NCBI RefSeq assembly: GCF_030440555.1
Contig: NZ_CP047118.1
Location: 620,001 to 684,000 of the forward strand
Source: Corynebacterium caspium DSM 44850
Lineage (GTDB): Bacteria > Actinomycetota > Actinomycetes > Mycobacteriales > Mycobacteriaceae
Length of the DNA stretch: 64,000 nt
Direction of reading: 5' to 3'
The translations under genes and the position numbers were made by a program. Numbering within the stretch: position 1 is the stretch's first letter; the number at the start of each line of letters is the position of its first letter. Positions 54,727 to 64,000 of this stretch are shown here, piece after piece. Below the pieces are notes generated by a model. That model had not been told where the DNA came from, made no database searches, and saw only the letters and a program-made list of their open reading frames with translations.

Positions 54727-55608
54727 GTGCAAACTACTTTTTTAGCTAATATTCCTTCGCCACCTCAAGGCGTATGGCACTTAGGCCCTTTCCCAATTAG
54801 GGCTTATGCTCTGTGCATAATTGTAGGCATTTTATTAGGCCTGTGGCTTAGTAAAAAACGCTATGTGGCCCGCGGGGGAGACCCGGAAATGGTCTGGGAT
54901 GCAGCGATAATCCTCATTCCTGCCGGGATAATCGGGGGACGTGCATACCATGTACTAACCGACTGGAAAGATTATTTTGGCCCCGGAGCAAATCCAATTG
55001 ATGCGCTAAAGATCACCAATGGGGGGCTGGGCATATGGGGAGCAGTATTTCTAGGATCCTTAGCCGTTTATTTCTGGTTTCGCCATAAAGGGGTAGCTTT
55101 TGCCCCATTTGCGGATGCAACAGCACCAGGCATTATTTTAGGACAAGCCTTTGGGCGGCTAGGAAACTGGTTTAACCAGGAACTCTATGGCGGCCCTACT
55201 GATTTGCCCTGGGCTTTGGAAATCTACTACCGAGTGGACGAATACGGACATTTTGCCCCATTATCCGGACATTCCACTGGAAATGTACTGGCCACAGTAC
55301 ACCCAACTTTTCTCTATGAACTGTTATGGAATCTCCTAATATGCGCCCTGCTCATTTTGGTAGATAAGCGTTTCCATTTGGATCGCGGTCGCGTCTTCGT
55401 GCTCTATGTGGCTGGCTATACATTAGGGCGTTTCTGGATTGAGCTAATGCGTACCGATGCCGCCACGCATATCTTTGGATGGCGCATTAATAGCCTGGTT
55501 GCTGCCCTGGTTTTCGTGGTGGCAGTGCTGATTTTCTGGAGAATTTCTAGCAGGCGAGAAACTACCCCAGAAGTGGCCTATAGTGGAGCTTTGGAAACTG
55601 ATAACTAA
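54727..55608 (+). CDS. lgt: Prolipoprotein diacylglyceryl transferase
   Basis: A 293-residue membrane enzyme with seven helices that transfers diacylglycerol to the lipobox Cys. It begins with the conserved [20 protein letters not shown], contains [23 protein letters not shown] and the signature [23 protein letters not shown] 54727 is preferred over TTG 54703, as the family starts just before xTTxLAxIPSPP. Together with lspA in the same window it processes the lipoproteins encoded here. Upstream is the TrpC-like gene, a neighbourhood conserved in corynebacteria. Confidence 0.95.
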   Translation: MQTTFLANIPSPPQGVWHLGPFPIRAYALCIIVGILLGLWLSKKRYVARGGDPEMVWDAAIILIPAGIIGGRAYHVLTDWKDYFGPGANPIDALKITNGGLGIWGAVFLGSLAVYFWFRHKGVAFAPFADATAPGIILGQAFGRLGNWFNQELYGGPTDLPWALEIYYRVDEYGHFAPLSGHSTGNVLATVHPTFLYELLWNLLICALLILVDKRFHLDRGRVFVLYVAGYTLGRFWIELMRTDAATHIFGWRINSLVAALVFVVAVLIFWRISSRRETTPEVAYSGALETDN

Positions 55609-55787
55609 CCTAATCCCGATTTTTGTTTTCCGCATTGGCTCTGGAACACGTATCTAGTTCTCTGTGAGCTTAGCTACTGGGTGAGCGAAAATGTCCGAAT
55701 CAGAGTAGATTTAGGCCCTGAAGCCACTTACCCAGAATTAAACGGGCATCGTGGATAAGGTAACGAATACCAAGTAGGTTGGAAAAC

Positions 55788-57218
55788 GTGGATAGAAGAA
55801 CGAAGATCGTTTGTACTCTTGGTCCTGCGGTTGCAAGTGAGGAAGGCATTTTAGGTCTGGTTAATGCCGGCATGAATGTCGCCCGTATGAACTTCTCTCA
55901 TGGCGATCATGCGGATCATAAGCAAAACTACGAATGGGTGCGCCAGGCTGCTAAAAAGGCCGGCCGCTCGGTTGGTATTTTGGCTGACCTCCAAGGCCCT
56001 AAAATTCGCCTGGGTCGGTTTATCGATGGCGAAGTTATGTGGGCAACCGGTGAAACCGTACGCATAACTGTTGAAGATATTGAAGGTACCCATGACCGGG
56101 TATCAACTACATATAAAAACTTAGCTAAAGATGCTAAGCCAGGAGACCGCCTGCTTGTCGATGATGGCAAAGTTGGCTTGGTTTGTATTGGCGTAGAAGG
56201 CAATGACGTTATCTGTGAAGTAACTGAAGGCGGCCCTGTTTCAAATAATAAGGGTGTTTCGCTGCCAGGTATGGATATTTCTGTACCTGCGCTTTCTGCC
56301 AAAGATAAAGAAGATTTGCGCTATGCCCTTAATCTTGGCGTGGACCTCGTCGCTTTGTCTTTCGTCCGTTCTCCTTCAGACGTGGACTTAGTGCATGAGA
56401 TCATGGATGAAGTTGGCCGTCGAATTCCAGTAATTGCCAAGCTGGAAAAACCAGAAGCTGTTACGGCTCTGGAATCTATTGTGTTGGCCTTCGACGGCAT
56501 CATGGTGGCCCGCGGTGATCTTGGGGTGGAAGTAGCCCTAGAGCAGGTACCACTTTTCCAGAAGCGCGCTATCCAAATTGCTCGTGAAAATGCTAAGCCG
56601 GTAATCGTAGCCACCCAGATGCTCGATTCTATGATCACTAATTCTCGTCCTACTCGGGCCGAGGCTTCTGACGTAGCTAATGCCGTACTAGATGGCGCCG
56701 ATGCTGTCATGCTATCTGGAGAAACCTCTGTTGGTGTTGATCCGCTAAATGTGGTTGACGTGATGTCTCGTATTGTGCGCGAAGCTGAAAGTGGAGCCCA
56801 GGTACCTAAGCTCACCCACGTTCCTCGCACCAAGCGCGGCGTAATGTGCTATTCCGGTCGCGATATCGCAGAGCGACTCAACACTAAAGCTTTGGTTGCT
56901 TTCACCACCTCTGGTGATACGGCGCGTCGCTTAGCTCGTTTGCACTCGCACCTGCCACTTTTGGTATTCACACCTAGGGAAGATGTACGCAATCAGTTGT
57001 CCTTGACTTGGGGTACCCAGACTTTCCTCACCAATAAAGTCAGCACCACTGATGAAATGATAGCTGCCATTAATGACCAGCTTTTGGCCATGGATGAATA
57101 TCAGCGCGATGACATGATGGTTGTAGTAGCCGGTACTCCTCCTGGAATCGAAGGCAATACCAATATGATTCACGTACACCAGCTTGGCGATACCTTCTCT
57201 AATGCTGGTCGGCACTAG
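55788..57218 (+). CDS. pyk: Pyruvate kinase
   Basis: A 476-residue glycolytic enzyme converting phosphoenolpyruvate and ADP to pyruvate and ATP. Motifs: RRTKIVCTLGPAV at the N-terminus, ARMNFSHGDH, ADLQGPKIRLG, the active-site VIAKLEKPEA and ATQMLDSMITNSRPTRAEASDVANAVLDGADAVMLSGE regions. GTG 55788 gives the length known for C. glutamicum Pyk; TTG 55779 is an alternative. Followed by a perfect terminator. Confidence 0.96.
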   Translation: MDRRTKIVCTLGPAVASEEGILGLVNAGMNVARMNFSHGDHADHKQNYEWVRQAAKKAGRSVGILADLQGPKIRLGRFIDGEVMWATGETVRITVEDIEGTHDRVSTTYKNLAKDAKPGDRLLVDDGKVGLVCIGVEGNDVICEVTEGGPVSNNKGVSLPGMDISVPALSAKDKEDLRYALNLGVDLVALSFVRSPSDVDLVHEIMDEVGRRIPVIAKLEKPEAVTALESIVLAFDGIMVARGDLGVEVALEQVPLFQKRAIQIARENAKPVIVATQMLDSMITNSRPTRAEASDVANAVLDGADAVMLSGETSVGVDPLNVVDVMSRIVREAESGAQVPKLTHVPRTKRGVMCYSGRDIAERLNTKALVAFTTSGDTARRLARLHSHLPLLVFTPREDVRNQLSLTWGTQTFLTNKVSTTDEMIAAINDQLLAMDEYQRDDMMVVVAGTPPGIEGNTNMIHVHQLGDTFSNAGRH

Positions 57219-57265
57219 ATAGTTTTCGCTTAGTGCGGGTCGCCTAAACGATTTTTTAATAACTT

Positions 57266-57314
57266 AAAACTCCCCAGTTAAAAGGTGAAAACCTGCTTAA
57301 CTGGGGAGTTTTTA
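57266..57314 (+). terminator. Rho-independent terminator after pyk
   Basis: AAAACTCCCCAGTTAA (57266-57281) pairs perfectly with TTAACTGGGGAGTTTT (57297-57312), ending in T's; the A-rich first arm also makes it functional for the opposite strand. Confidence 0.95.
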
Positions 57315-57374
57315 TTTGTGTTAACTAGCTAGAAACTTTAGGGAATATATCCTTTAAGTTTTAGAAGTTAGTTC

Positions 57375-57590
57375 TTATTTTTCTTTCCAAGCGTAGCTCA
57401 GTGCAAAAGATGGGCACTTATCAATGATTTTGGCGATTTGCTCAGAAGTTCCATTTTCTAGTTTGATCCAAGGACGTCTGGTGGGGTCAAAAACTGCCTT
57501 GGAGCCACGTACACACTCAGCTGCATGCTGGCATAATTCTGGCTTCCAGAAGACGGTTAAATCGTCGTTTTCGTAGGTCTTAGTTGTCAT
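57375..57590 (-). CDS. YjdI-type iron-sulfur domain protein
   Basis: A 71-residue single-domain protein of the Fer4_19/YjdI family. LCQHAAECVRG near residues 19-29 and DKCPSFALSYAW near the C-terminus supply three Cys plus a His, the divergent mono-cluster ligand set. ATG 57590 is preceded by GAGGAAG; a longer frame to 57644 lies inside the upstream gene. It overlaps the TMEM175-type gene by four bases (ATGA). Function unknown. Confidence 0.88.
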   Translation of the reverse strand: MTTKTYENDDLTVFWKPELCQHAAECVRGSKAVFDPTRRPWIKLENGTSEQIAKIIDKCPSFALSYAWKEK

Positions 57591-58174
57591 TTTTCTTCCT
57601 CTTCTCCGAATATATTTTCCAGTCGGATATCCGGGACTATCCATGCCAGAGCTACGCCCGCGTATACGGCATAAGAAAGCACCGGTTGGACTAGGGCTCC
57701 GGCGGTTGCCAGTGCATATGCAACAATTGAGACTTTGCCTTTCCAGTCTTTGCCCAGCTGCAGCGCGATAACAGAGTTCGGCCCCTGCTGCTTTACGATC
57801 GCCCGCTGGAGCAGGTTATACGTAAGTGCACATAGCAGCAGGATTATGCCGTATAGCAAAGTTGGAATTGGAGCAAATGGATTTAGACCAACCCATTCGG
57901 TAGCGATGGGAATGAGCGTCATCCAGAAAAGCCACAGCAAGTTTTTCCACAAAATTGACCCAGAAACAGAATTTGCAGTTTGTACCAGGTGATGATGATT
58001 GGCCCAGTAGATACCTACGTATAGATAACTCACAACATAAGCCATTAGTACAGGGGCCGCACTTTTGATCACAGACCAGTCCGCGCCTTCAGAGAAGCTA
58101 AGTTTTAGAACCATTACCGTAATGACAATGGCCAAAACTCCATCGCTAAAAGCTTCCATCCGGCTACTAGTCAT
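57587..58174 (-). CDS. TMEM175/DUF1211-type membrane protein
   Basis: A 195-residue protein with about six transmembrane helices. The family signature RMEAFSDGVLAIVITVMVL (RxxxFSDGVxAI) is at the N-terminus, and GIYWANHHHLVQTANSVS follows. Bacterial members form tetrameric potassium-permeable channels. ATG 58174 has GGAGG nine bases upstream; ATG 58183 would sit one base after that site. Cotranscribed with the YjdI-type gene. Confidence 0.9.
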   Translation of the reverse strand: MTSSRMEAFSDGVLAIVITVMVLKLSFSEGADWSVIKSAAPVLMAYVVSYLYVGIYWANHHHLVQTANSVSGSILWKNLLWLFWMTLIPIATEWVGLNPFAPIPTLLYGIILLLCALTYNLLQRAIVKQQGPNSVIALQLGKDWKGKVSIVAYALATAGALVQPVLSYAVYAGVALAWIVPDIRLENIFGEEEEK

Positions 58175-58240
58175 ATGGTTCATCCTCCAGTATGTTCCGA
58201 GTGTCTAGTGTGAAAGTTTTGCTCTGAACTATAGCCTCTC

Positions 58241-58265
58241 AATTGTTGATATGTACACAATTATA
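58241..58265 (-). promoter_or_regulatory. Promoter with operator-like palindrome
   Basis: On the minus strand TATAAT (58265-58260) overlaps the inverted repeat AATTGT (58241-58246) / ACAATT (58257-58262). A second TATAGT lies at 58228-58233. This is a likely controlled promoter of the TMEM175/YjdI pair. Confidence 0.5.
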
Positions 58266-58367
58266 AGAAGGAATTAGAAAAACGATTAGTTACCCTGGGC
58301 TGACTTACCTTATTGCTGGGCTACAAAATACGACTCGCTAGTGAAGAGTGCAGTGATATTTCCGGGG

Positions 58368-59627
58368 CTATTTCGCCAAATAAGTTAATACGGCAGTAGC
58401 GGCAGCCTTGGTGGCAGAGGTTACTGTGGGTTCATATTCGGGGAGGAAGGTAGACATATGGTTTACCGGCACGGTGGTGTCTAGAGTGTCATTGGCTATG
58501 GCGGTATCCCAAACCTGGTGGGGAGTGCACCCAATAAACCAGAACATATAGGGAGCATCGAAAGCTACCGGTATTCGGGAGAAGTCTTCTGAACCGGTGC
58601 TTTTTTGAGCAGTAACTGAAAGCGGACCAAATACGGCATCAAATTCGGGACGAACTGTATCGAATACCGCCTCGTTATTGTTGGTAAGTGGAGCTTCGGA
58701 GAAATAATCGAAGCTAGGTTCGGCAGGACAATTTGAGGCTAAGCATTCCGCGCGCACTACTCTTTCGATTGCGGCGATAACTTTTTCGCGCACAGCCGGA
58801 TCATAAAAACGGCAGTTCAACACGATCTCTGCATGGCCGGGAATAATATTTGAAGCATTTCCAGCTTTTAAAGTGCCTACTGTTACCACTGCGAAATCAT
58901 GTGGGCTAACTTCTCGTCCGACTATTCCTTGTAATCGCACCAGCACCATTGCTGCAACATAGGTGGGGTCCACTGATTTATGCGGCATCGAGCCATGGGC
59001 AGAAATCCCTGGGATATTGATTTTGATAGAAACTGCCGTGGCCATAATCGGACCGGAAATAGAATGAACCTCACCGGCTCTACCAGGCATAATATGTTGC
59101 CCAAAGCAGATATCGGGAGTGGGAATCTTATGCACCAGATCATCTTCGATCATCTTTAATGCTCCCATGCCGTTTTCCTCAGAAGGCTGGAAGAGGGCAA
59201 TAAAAGTTCCTTGCCACGCCTCTCTATGGCTATCAAGTAGCGCACACAGACCCATCGTTGCCGTGACGTGCATATCGTGTCCGCAAGCATGCATCGTGGG
59301 AGTTTCGACGCCGGCTTCATTTAGCTGGGTGTGCTTAGAGGCATAGGGAACACCGGTGGTTTCAAGTACTGGGAGGCCATCGAAATCTGCGCGCATTAGC
59401 ACAGTTTTGCCGGGGCCGTTGCGAAATATTCCTACCAAACCATGGCCCCCGATGAAATCAATTATCTCGCAATCAAAGCGCGCTAGCTCCGCGCGAATCC
59501 GCTTGGCAGTACTAGCTTCCTGGCCAGAAAGTTCAGGCATCGCATGTAATTCTTCATAAAGCTCGCGTTGGAAGGATAATTGGGCAGCAGCTGAGTCAAA
59601 TAGTTCAGAAATTAGATTTTTAAGCAT
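58368..59627 (-). CDS. M20 family amidohydrolase
   Basis: A 419-residue zinc-dependent amidohydrolase/peptidase of the M20D (HipO/AbgB/IAA-amino-acid hydrolase) type. HACGHDMHVTATMG holds the Cys/His metal ligands, FQPSEENGMGALKMIEDD the catalytic Glu pair, GISAHGSMPHKSVDP the dimerisation-domain His, and STGSEDFSRIP the late Glu. No signal peptide, so cytoplasmic. Substrate could be an N-acyl or aminobenzoyl amino acid; not determinable. GGAG lies about 12 bases before ATG 59627. Confidence 0.9.
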   Translation of the reverse strand: MLKNLISELFDSAAAQLSFQRELYEELHAMPELSGQEASTAKRIRAELARFDCEIIDFIGGHGLVGIFRNGPGKTVLMRADFDGLPVLETTGVPYASKHTQLNEAGVETPTMHACGHDMHVTATMGLCALLDSHREAWQGTFIALFQPSEENGMGALKMIEDDLVHKIPTPDICFGQHIMPGRAGEVHSISGPIMATAVSIKINIPGISAHGSMPHKSVDPTYVAAMVLVRLQGIVGREVSPHDFAVVTVGTLKAGNASNIIPGHAEIVLNCRFYDPAVREKVIAAIERVVRAECLASNCPAEPSFDYFSEAPLTNNNEAVFDTVRPEFDAVFGPLSVTAQKSTGSEDFSRIPVAFDAPYMFWFIGCTPHQVWDTAIANDTLDTTVPVNHMSTFLPEYEPTVTSATKAAATAVLTYLAK

Positions 59628-59711
59628 GAGGTTGTACTACTCCTGGCCAGAAAATAGGGTTCTAAGCTGATCATATGCTGAAATAAAGTTTTCAGCTGGC
59701 GAGCCACTAAC

Positions 59712-59724
59712 TAGTCTGGTTCCT
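59712..59724 (+). promoter_or_regulatory. Leaderless-type promoter
   Basis: TAGTCT (59712-59717) lies seven bases before ATG 59725. Confidence 0.45.
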
Positions 59725-60123
59725 ATGAGTAAAATTTGCTTCGATGTATTAGTGCTACATGCAGCTGCACCTACCTTAGAAGCCACCTTTAACAGAGCCT
59801 GCCAAAAGCTCGTACAGATGCAGAAAGCAAATTCTGCAAGCTGTGTAATGCAAACTGATGTGGATATCCCAGCAGAGCGCATCGCAGGTTTAAAAGATAC
59901 TTACCGTAGTCAGCATGAGGAAGAAGCACCTATAGATAGCGGCATTTATCGTTATGAAATTACCGTTATTGGATTAAAGGGTTCTGTTAATGGCTTGGCG
60001 ATGGCTTTAGCAGGTTTTCTGGTGCCCAAGGTGGAGCTTCCAGCGGACCGTTTGGCCTTAATCCAGGAAGCTAAGTATGAACAAAATGCTACTTATCCAT
60101 GGGCAGTGGAGGTCTTTAAATAG
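59725..60123 (+). CDS. Hypothetical protein
   Basis: A 132-residue soluble protein not recognised. Two predicted alpha-beta units: SKICFDVLVLHAAAPTLEATFNRACQKLVQMQ and YRYEITVIGLKGSVNGLAMALAGFLVP, reminiscent of a ferredoxin-like fold. Two Cys (residues 5 and 25) and one at 40. Its end overlaps the glycerate-kinase-like gene on the opposite strand by eight bases. Start fixed by a -10 box seven bases upstream. Confidence 0.68.
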   Translation: MSKICFDVLVLHAAAPTLEATFNRACQKLVQMQKANSASCVMQTDVDIPAERIAGLKDTYRSQHEEEAPIDSGIYRYEITVIGLKGSVNGLAMALAGFLVPKVELPADRLALIQEAKYEQNATYPWAVEVFK

Positions 60124-61144
60124 CTTGCTGCGCGCTATATTTTTGGGCTAGTTGCCTGCCTAAGTTCTTAAATTCTGCGGCCGTAGGATGCTCACTAAGA
60201 GGTGCAGCCAGTAGCGTTAATGCTGGACTAGCTGCTGCTAGTTCTAAAACTGTGGAATTAGCCTTCGTGGTGATAAATAAATCTGTTGCTGCTAATAATT
60301 CTGCCAGCCCTAAAGATTGGGCAATCACAGGAGCTGCTGGAAGTATTTGCACGTGATCTTCATTGCCGTATAAAAGCCGCGAAAGCCAGGTCAGCGCTAA
60401 AGGTATTCCGCCACCGGCTCCAAGACCAGGCTTAGTGGAATCTATCTCTAATATTTTTGCCCAATGGCTAAGACTATTTTCTAGAATTTCGATATCTGCA
60501 GGTGCCGCCCCTAGCTTATCTCCCATAATTTTGGCGACCCCGGTTTCCCCGGACAGCGAAAATGGGGCATCGGCAAGCAAGATCCAATTCATGGCGCCGG
60601 CTTTAATATTGAGTTGAGCGGTATCGATGCTTTCAATTACCCCTAAATAGCCACCACCTTTGGGAACTGCGTAGCCTCGCGGATCTAATGGTTGCGCGCC
60701 TAGGGCAACTAAAATCCCGGTGCCGCCATCAATAGTGAGCCCATCACCAAGAGATAGCACGATGGTTTGAGCCCCACGGGTTTCGGCATCGGCAATCAAC
60801 ACCCCAGTTCCGTAAGAGTCATTTAGCAGGAGGGAACTTGCGGTGGTTTTAGCAGAGACTCCCGATGCCGCAGCTAGGTCAATATATGCAGTAGCTGTAT
60901 CTGCTGCCCAAATATAACTGGCCTCTATGAGACGTCCAGCGATATCAGTGGTGGGTAGGGTTATTTTGGCACCGCCAAATATCTCTGCGGTACCTTTGCC
61001 TCCATTTGCAAGCGGGGTAGTAGTGATGGCAGCTTGGGGCAGCACTTCTAGAAAGCCTGCTCCCACTAATTCAGAAGGTTGAAGGTCTTCTGAAATATGT
61101 GGTGGCCTGTCAATAGATATAAGTACGGAGGGGGAATTCGTCAT
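60116..61144 (-). CDS. Divergent glycerate kinase family protein
   Basis: A 342-residue protein with the overall pattern of GlxK-type glycerate kinase: LANGGKGTAEIFGGA near residues 45-59, DSYGTGVLIADAETRGA at 109-125, TIDGGTGILVALGAQPLD at 137-154, and GLGAGGGIPLALTWLSRLL at 240-258. However the N-terminal APDSFKGS motif is absent, GGSATNDGG reads LGDGLTIDGG, DVxNPLxG reads DAPFSLSG, and the C-terminal GEGxxDxQT motif reads TKANSTVLE. It may have lost or changed kinase activity. Start ATG 61144. Confidence 0.75.
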   Translation of the reverse strand: MTNSPSVLISIDRPPHISEDLQPSELVGAGFLEVLPQAAITTTPLANGGKGTAEIFGGAKITLPTTDIAGRLIEASYIWAADTATAYIDLAAASGVSAKTTASSLLLNDSYGTGVLIADAETRGAQTIVLSLGDGLTIDGGTGILVALGAQPLDPRGYAVPKGGGYLGVIESIDTAQLNIKAGAMNWILLADAPFSLSGETGVAKIMGDKLGAAPADIEILENSLSHWAKILEIDSTKPGLGAGGGIPLALTWLSRLLYGNEDHVQILPAAPVIAQSLGLAELLAATDLFITTKANSTVLELAAASPALTLLAAPLSEHPTAAEFKNLGRQLAQKYSAQQAI

Positions 61145-61231
61145 GAAGATGCGTTGCCTTATCTTGCCTGCTTCTGCCCGAATAAAAGTGATATTTGTCT
61201 CTATCTGGGCATTTTTTGGGTTTTTAGTGCG

Positions 61232-62671
<1,440 letters not shown>

Positions 62672-62731
62672 AAAACTCTGCCGAGATTTTCTCCAATGCG
62701 CGCCGTTACTCCACGTAGTGGCGCGCATCGG

Positions 62732-62744
62732 TACTATTTGGGGC
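62732..62744 (+). promoter_or_regulatory. Leaderless-type promoter of sepIVA
   Basis: TACTAT (62732-62737) lies seven bases before ATG 62745. Confidence 0.5.
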
Positions 62745-63500
62745 ATGTACCGCGTATTCGAAAGCCTTGATTCACTCGTCCAAACCGTTGAGCAAGCCTA
62801 TGGCGTGCCCATGACTTCCAACTGTATGGTGCCGCGTAATGAGGTGTTAGCGCTCCTCGATGATTTGCGCAACGCGCTACCTATGGAAATTGATGACGCC
62901 CAAGACGTCTTAGATAAACGTGATGAAGTAATTGCCAATGCTGAAAAGCAGGCTTATGAAACTATCACCTCTGCAGAAGCAGAAGCTAATAGCATTATTA
63001 ATAATGCTCGTGGTGAAGCTGATGCCATGTTAGAAGATGCCCAGCAAAGGGCCACTACTATGGTTTCGCGCGCCGAAGATGATGCTCATGCCACCATTAC
63101 GCGAGCTCGTGAAGATTCTGAAGATATGGTTGCCAGAGCTCAAGAAGAAGCTAATCGATTAGTTCGCGATGGCAATGAGTCTTATCAGCGCAGCATCGAT
63201 GAAGGCTTAACAGAGCAGCAGCGGTTGGTATCTGAGGCTGAAGTAGTGCTCCGGGCAGATGAAGAAGCCCGCCGCATTGTGGACGCTGCCCATATAGATT
63301 CCACTAAGTTGCGTACGGAATGTGATCAGTACGTAGATGGCAAGCTAGCTGAATTCGAAGAGAGCTTATCTGGGGTATTGCGCACAGTTTCGCGCGATCG
63401 GGCTGCTTTAAGACGCGGCGCCGGCGCCGGGGGCGTGGAGACTCGACTACCTTCTCGCGGTGGAGAATGGGAAAATGATCGCGGTTATTCCCGCGGTTAG
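62745..63500 (+). CDS. sepIVA: DivIVA-domain septation protein SepIVA
   Basis: A 251-residue coiled-coil protein. The N-terminus MYRVFESLDSLVQTVEQAYG and GVPMTSNCMVPRNEVLALLDDLRNALP match mycobacterial SepIVA, then DDAQDVLDKRDEV and a long heptad-rich region (about residues 55-155), QQRLVSEAEVV, AAHIDSTKLRTECDQYVDGKLAEFEE and a flexible Arg/Gly-rich tail. In mycobacteria SepIVA is a divisome factor also regulating cell-envelope precursor enzymes. ATG 62745 is chosen from the family start and leaderless spacing; the longer frame from 62718 contains the -10 box. Position before yceD is conserved. Confidence 0.93.
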   Translation: MYRVFESLDSLVQTVEQAYGVPMTSNCMVPRNEVLALLDDLRNALPMEIDDAQDVLDKRDEVIANAEKQAYETITSAEAEANSIINNARGEADAMLEDAQQRATTMVSRAEDDAHATITRAREDSEDMVARAQEEANRLVRDGNESYQRSIDEGLTEQQRLVSEAEVVLRADEEARRIVDAAHIDSTKLRTECDQYVDGKLAEFEESLSGVLRTVSRDRAALRRGAGAGGVETRLPSRGGEWENDRGYSRG

Positions 63501-63529
63501 ATAGCCCTGGTACCGACTAAACAGCGCAG

Positions 63530-63562
63530 ATCGTCTGGTAGTGGAGTAGACTGCCAGACGAT
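63530..63562 (+). repeat. Inverted repeat abutting the yceD start codon
   Basis: ATCGTCTGG (63530-63538) pairs with CCAGACGAT (63554-63562), loop 15 bases; the second arm ends exactly before ATG 63563. It may terminate sepIVA transcription, be an operator, or fold to hide the start of yceD. Confidence 0.6.
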
Positions 63563-64000
63563 ATGAGCTCACCATTTATTTTTGATGTGACCAAGCTTCT
63601 GGCTGCTAGCAGTACAGTTGAGCTAAAGGCACAAACAGGCCCCTCACCAGCAACTATTGGCGCCGGCATGATTGCTATCCCGGAAGGTCGGGAGGTAACT
63701 GTGCAAGCCACCCTTAGCCCTTTGGGGGAAGGGATTTTGGTGGATGCAGAAGTTAGCGCAGTCCTAGATGGGCAATGTGTACGCTGCCTAGCTGAATTGC
63801 ATCCGGAAAAAACTTTCCATATAACTTCGGTTTTCAGCGATTCAGATACCTTTATCACTACAGACCCAAATGAAGATGATGCAGAAGATGCTGAAATCGA
63901 GGAATTCGTGGGCGCTGTAATTGATGGCCAAATTGATCTTTTGGCAGTTGTGACCGATGAAGTTGGTTTGAACTTGCCATTTAATCCAGTTTGCGCAGGT
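63563..64000 (+). CDS. YceD/DUF177 family protein, N-terminal part (runs off window)
   Basis: The first 146 codons of a DUF177 protein: MSSPFIFDVTKLLAASSTVEL, GEGILVDAEVSAVLDGQCVRCLAEL with the CxxC motif, VFSDSDTFI, and DLLAVVTDEVGLNLPFNPVC. Normal family members are 160-180 residues, so only the C-terminus is missing. In bacteria yceD usually precedes rpmF, in Actinobacteria also rnc-mutM-smc; it is linked to 23S rRNA maturation in plants and bacteria. No ribosome-binding site is evident upstream of ATG 63563. Confidence 0.88.
   Translation, partial: MSSPFIFDVTKLLAASSTVELKAQTGPSPATIGAGMIAIPEGREVTVQATLSPLGEGILVDAEVSAVLDGQCVRCLAELHPEKTFHITSVFSDSDTFITTDPNEDDAEDAEIEEFVGAVIDGQIDLLAVVTDEVGLNLPFNPVCAG

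Overview
The window is a chromosomal segment of a Corynebacterium (order Mycobacteriales) with a rather AT-leaning base composition for the genus; TTA, ATT and AAT codons are common throughout. The assignment rests on gene content: a polar-growth dcw cluster with Wag31 and SepF but no ftsA, a mannosyltransferase of the MptA type, HEPN/SAV_6107 and DUF3040 proteins, SepIVA, RelS-type alarmone synthetase, an actinobacterial ileS T-box, and a 447-residue NADP-type glutamate dehydrogenase. I see no mobile element, CRISPR array, rRNA or tRNA gene.

Layout. 1-2327 (minus strand): end-truncated mptA, idsA, a GNAT acetyltransferase. 2509-3452: HEPN and DUF3040 proteins closed by a strong terminator. 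3513-3894: control region of the dcw operon with two sets of MraZ-box-like repeats in opposite orientation. 3895-24529: mraZ-rsmH-ftsL-ftsI-murE-murF-mraY-murD-ftsW-murG-murC-ftsQ-ftsZ-pgeF-yggS-sepF-yggT-wag31, i.e. peptidoglycan precursor synthesis, the septal synthase pair FtsW/FtsI, the divisome and the polar-growth scaffold. 24628-30776: small membrane protein, T-box leader, ileS, a DMT exporter, dinB. 30759-36580: asparaginase, two lipoproteins, lspA, an RluA-family pseudouridine synthase, a membrane protein, rarD. 36708-44726: dnaE, a MetE-like protein, a secreted protein, ilvA, YigZ, an S4 protein. 44723-48688 (minus strand): an overlooked 43-codon gene, relS, a hypothetical protein, an exonuclease/BRCT protein with an altered motif I, a TetR regulator. 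48818-53700: lipoprotein, membrane proteins, MFS transporter, a decayed HisA-like protein, impA. 53838-57218: a TrpC-like protein that has lost catalytic residues, lgt, pyk. 57375-61144: YjdI and TMEM175-type proteins, M20 amidohydrolase, hypothetical protein, divergent glycerate kinase. 61328-64000: gdhA, sepIVA and the start of yceD.

The most unusual points are: (i) the histidine-gene neighbourhood known from C. glutamicum (MFS - hisH - hisA - impA - hisF - hisI - TrpC-like) is collapsed here, hisH/hisF/hisI are absent and the two remaining barrel proteins are intact reading frames without catalytic residues; (ii) the ileS T-box leader contains a ten-base perfect complement of the ileS ribosome-binding site far upstream, a candidate translational switch; (iii) a 43-codon gene with an excellent ribosome-binding site next to relS; (iv) inverted MraZ-box clusters 226 bp apart; (v) a DEDD exonuclease with Asn for the first metal-binding Asp; (vi) at least eight genes whose -10 box sits 6-8 bases before the start codon, as expected of leaderless messages.

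All assignments come from reading the translated sequence and comparing with remembered families; no database search was run.
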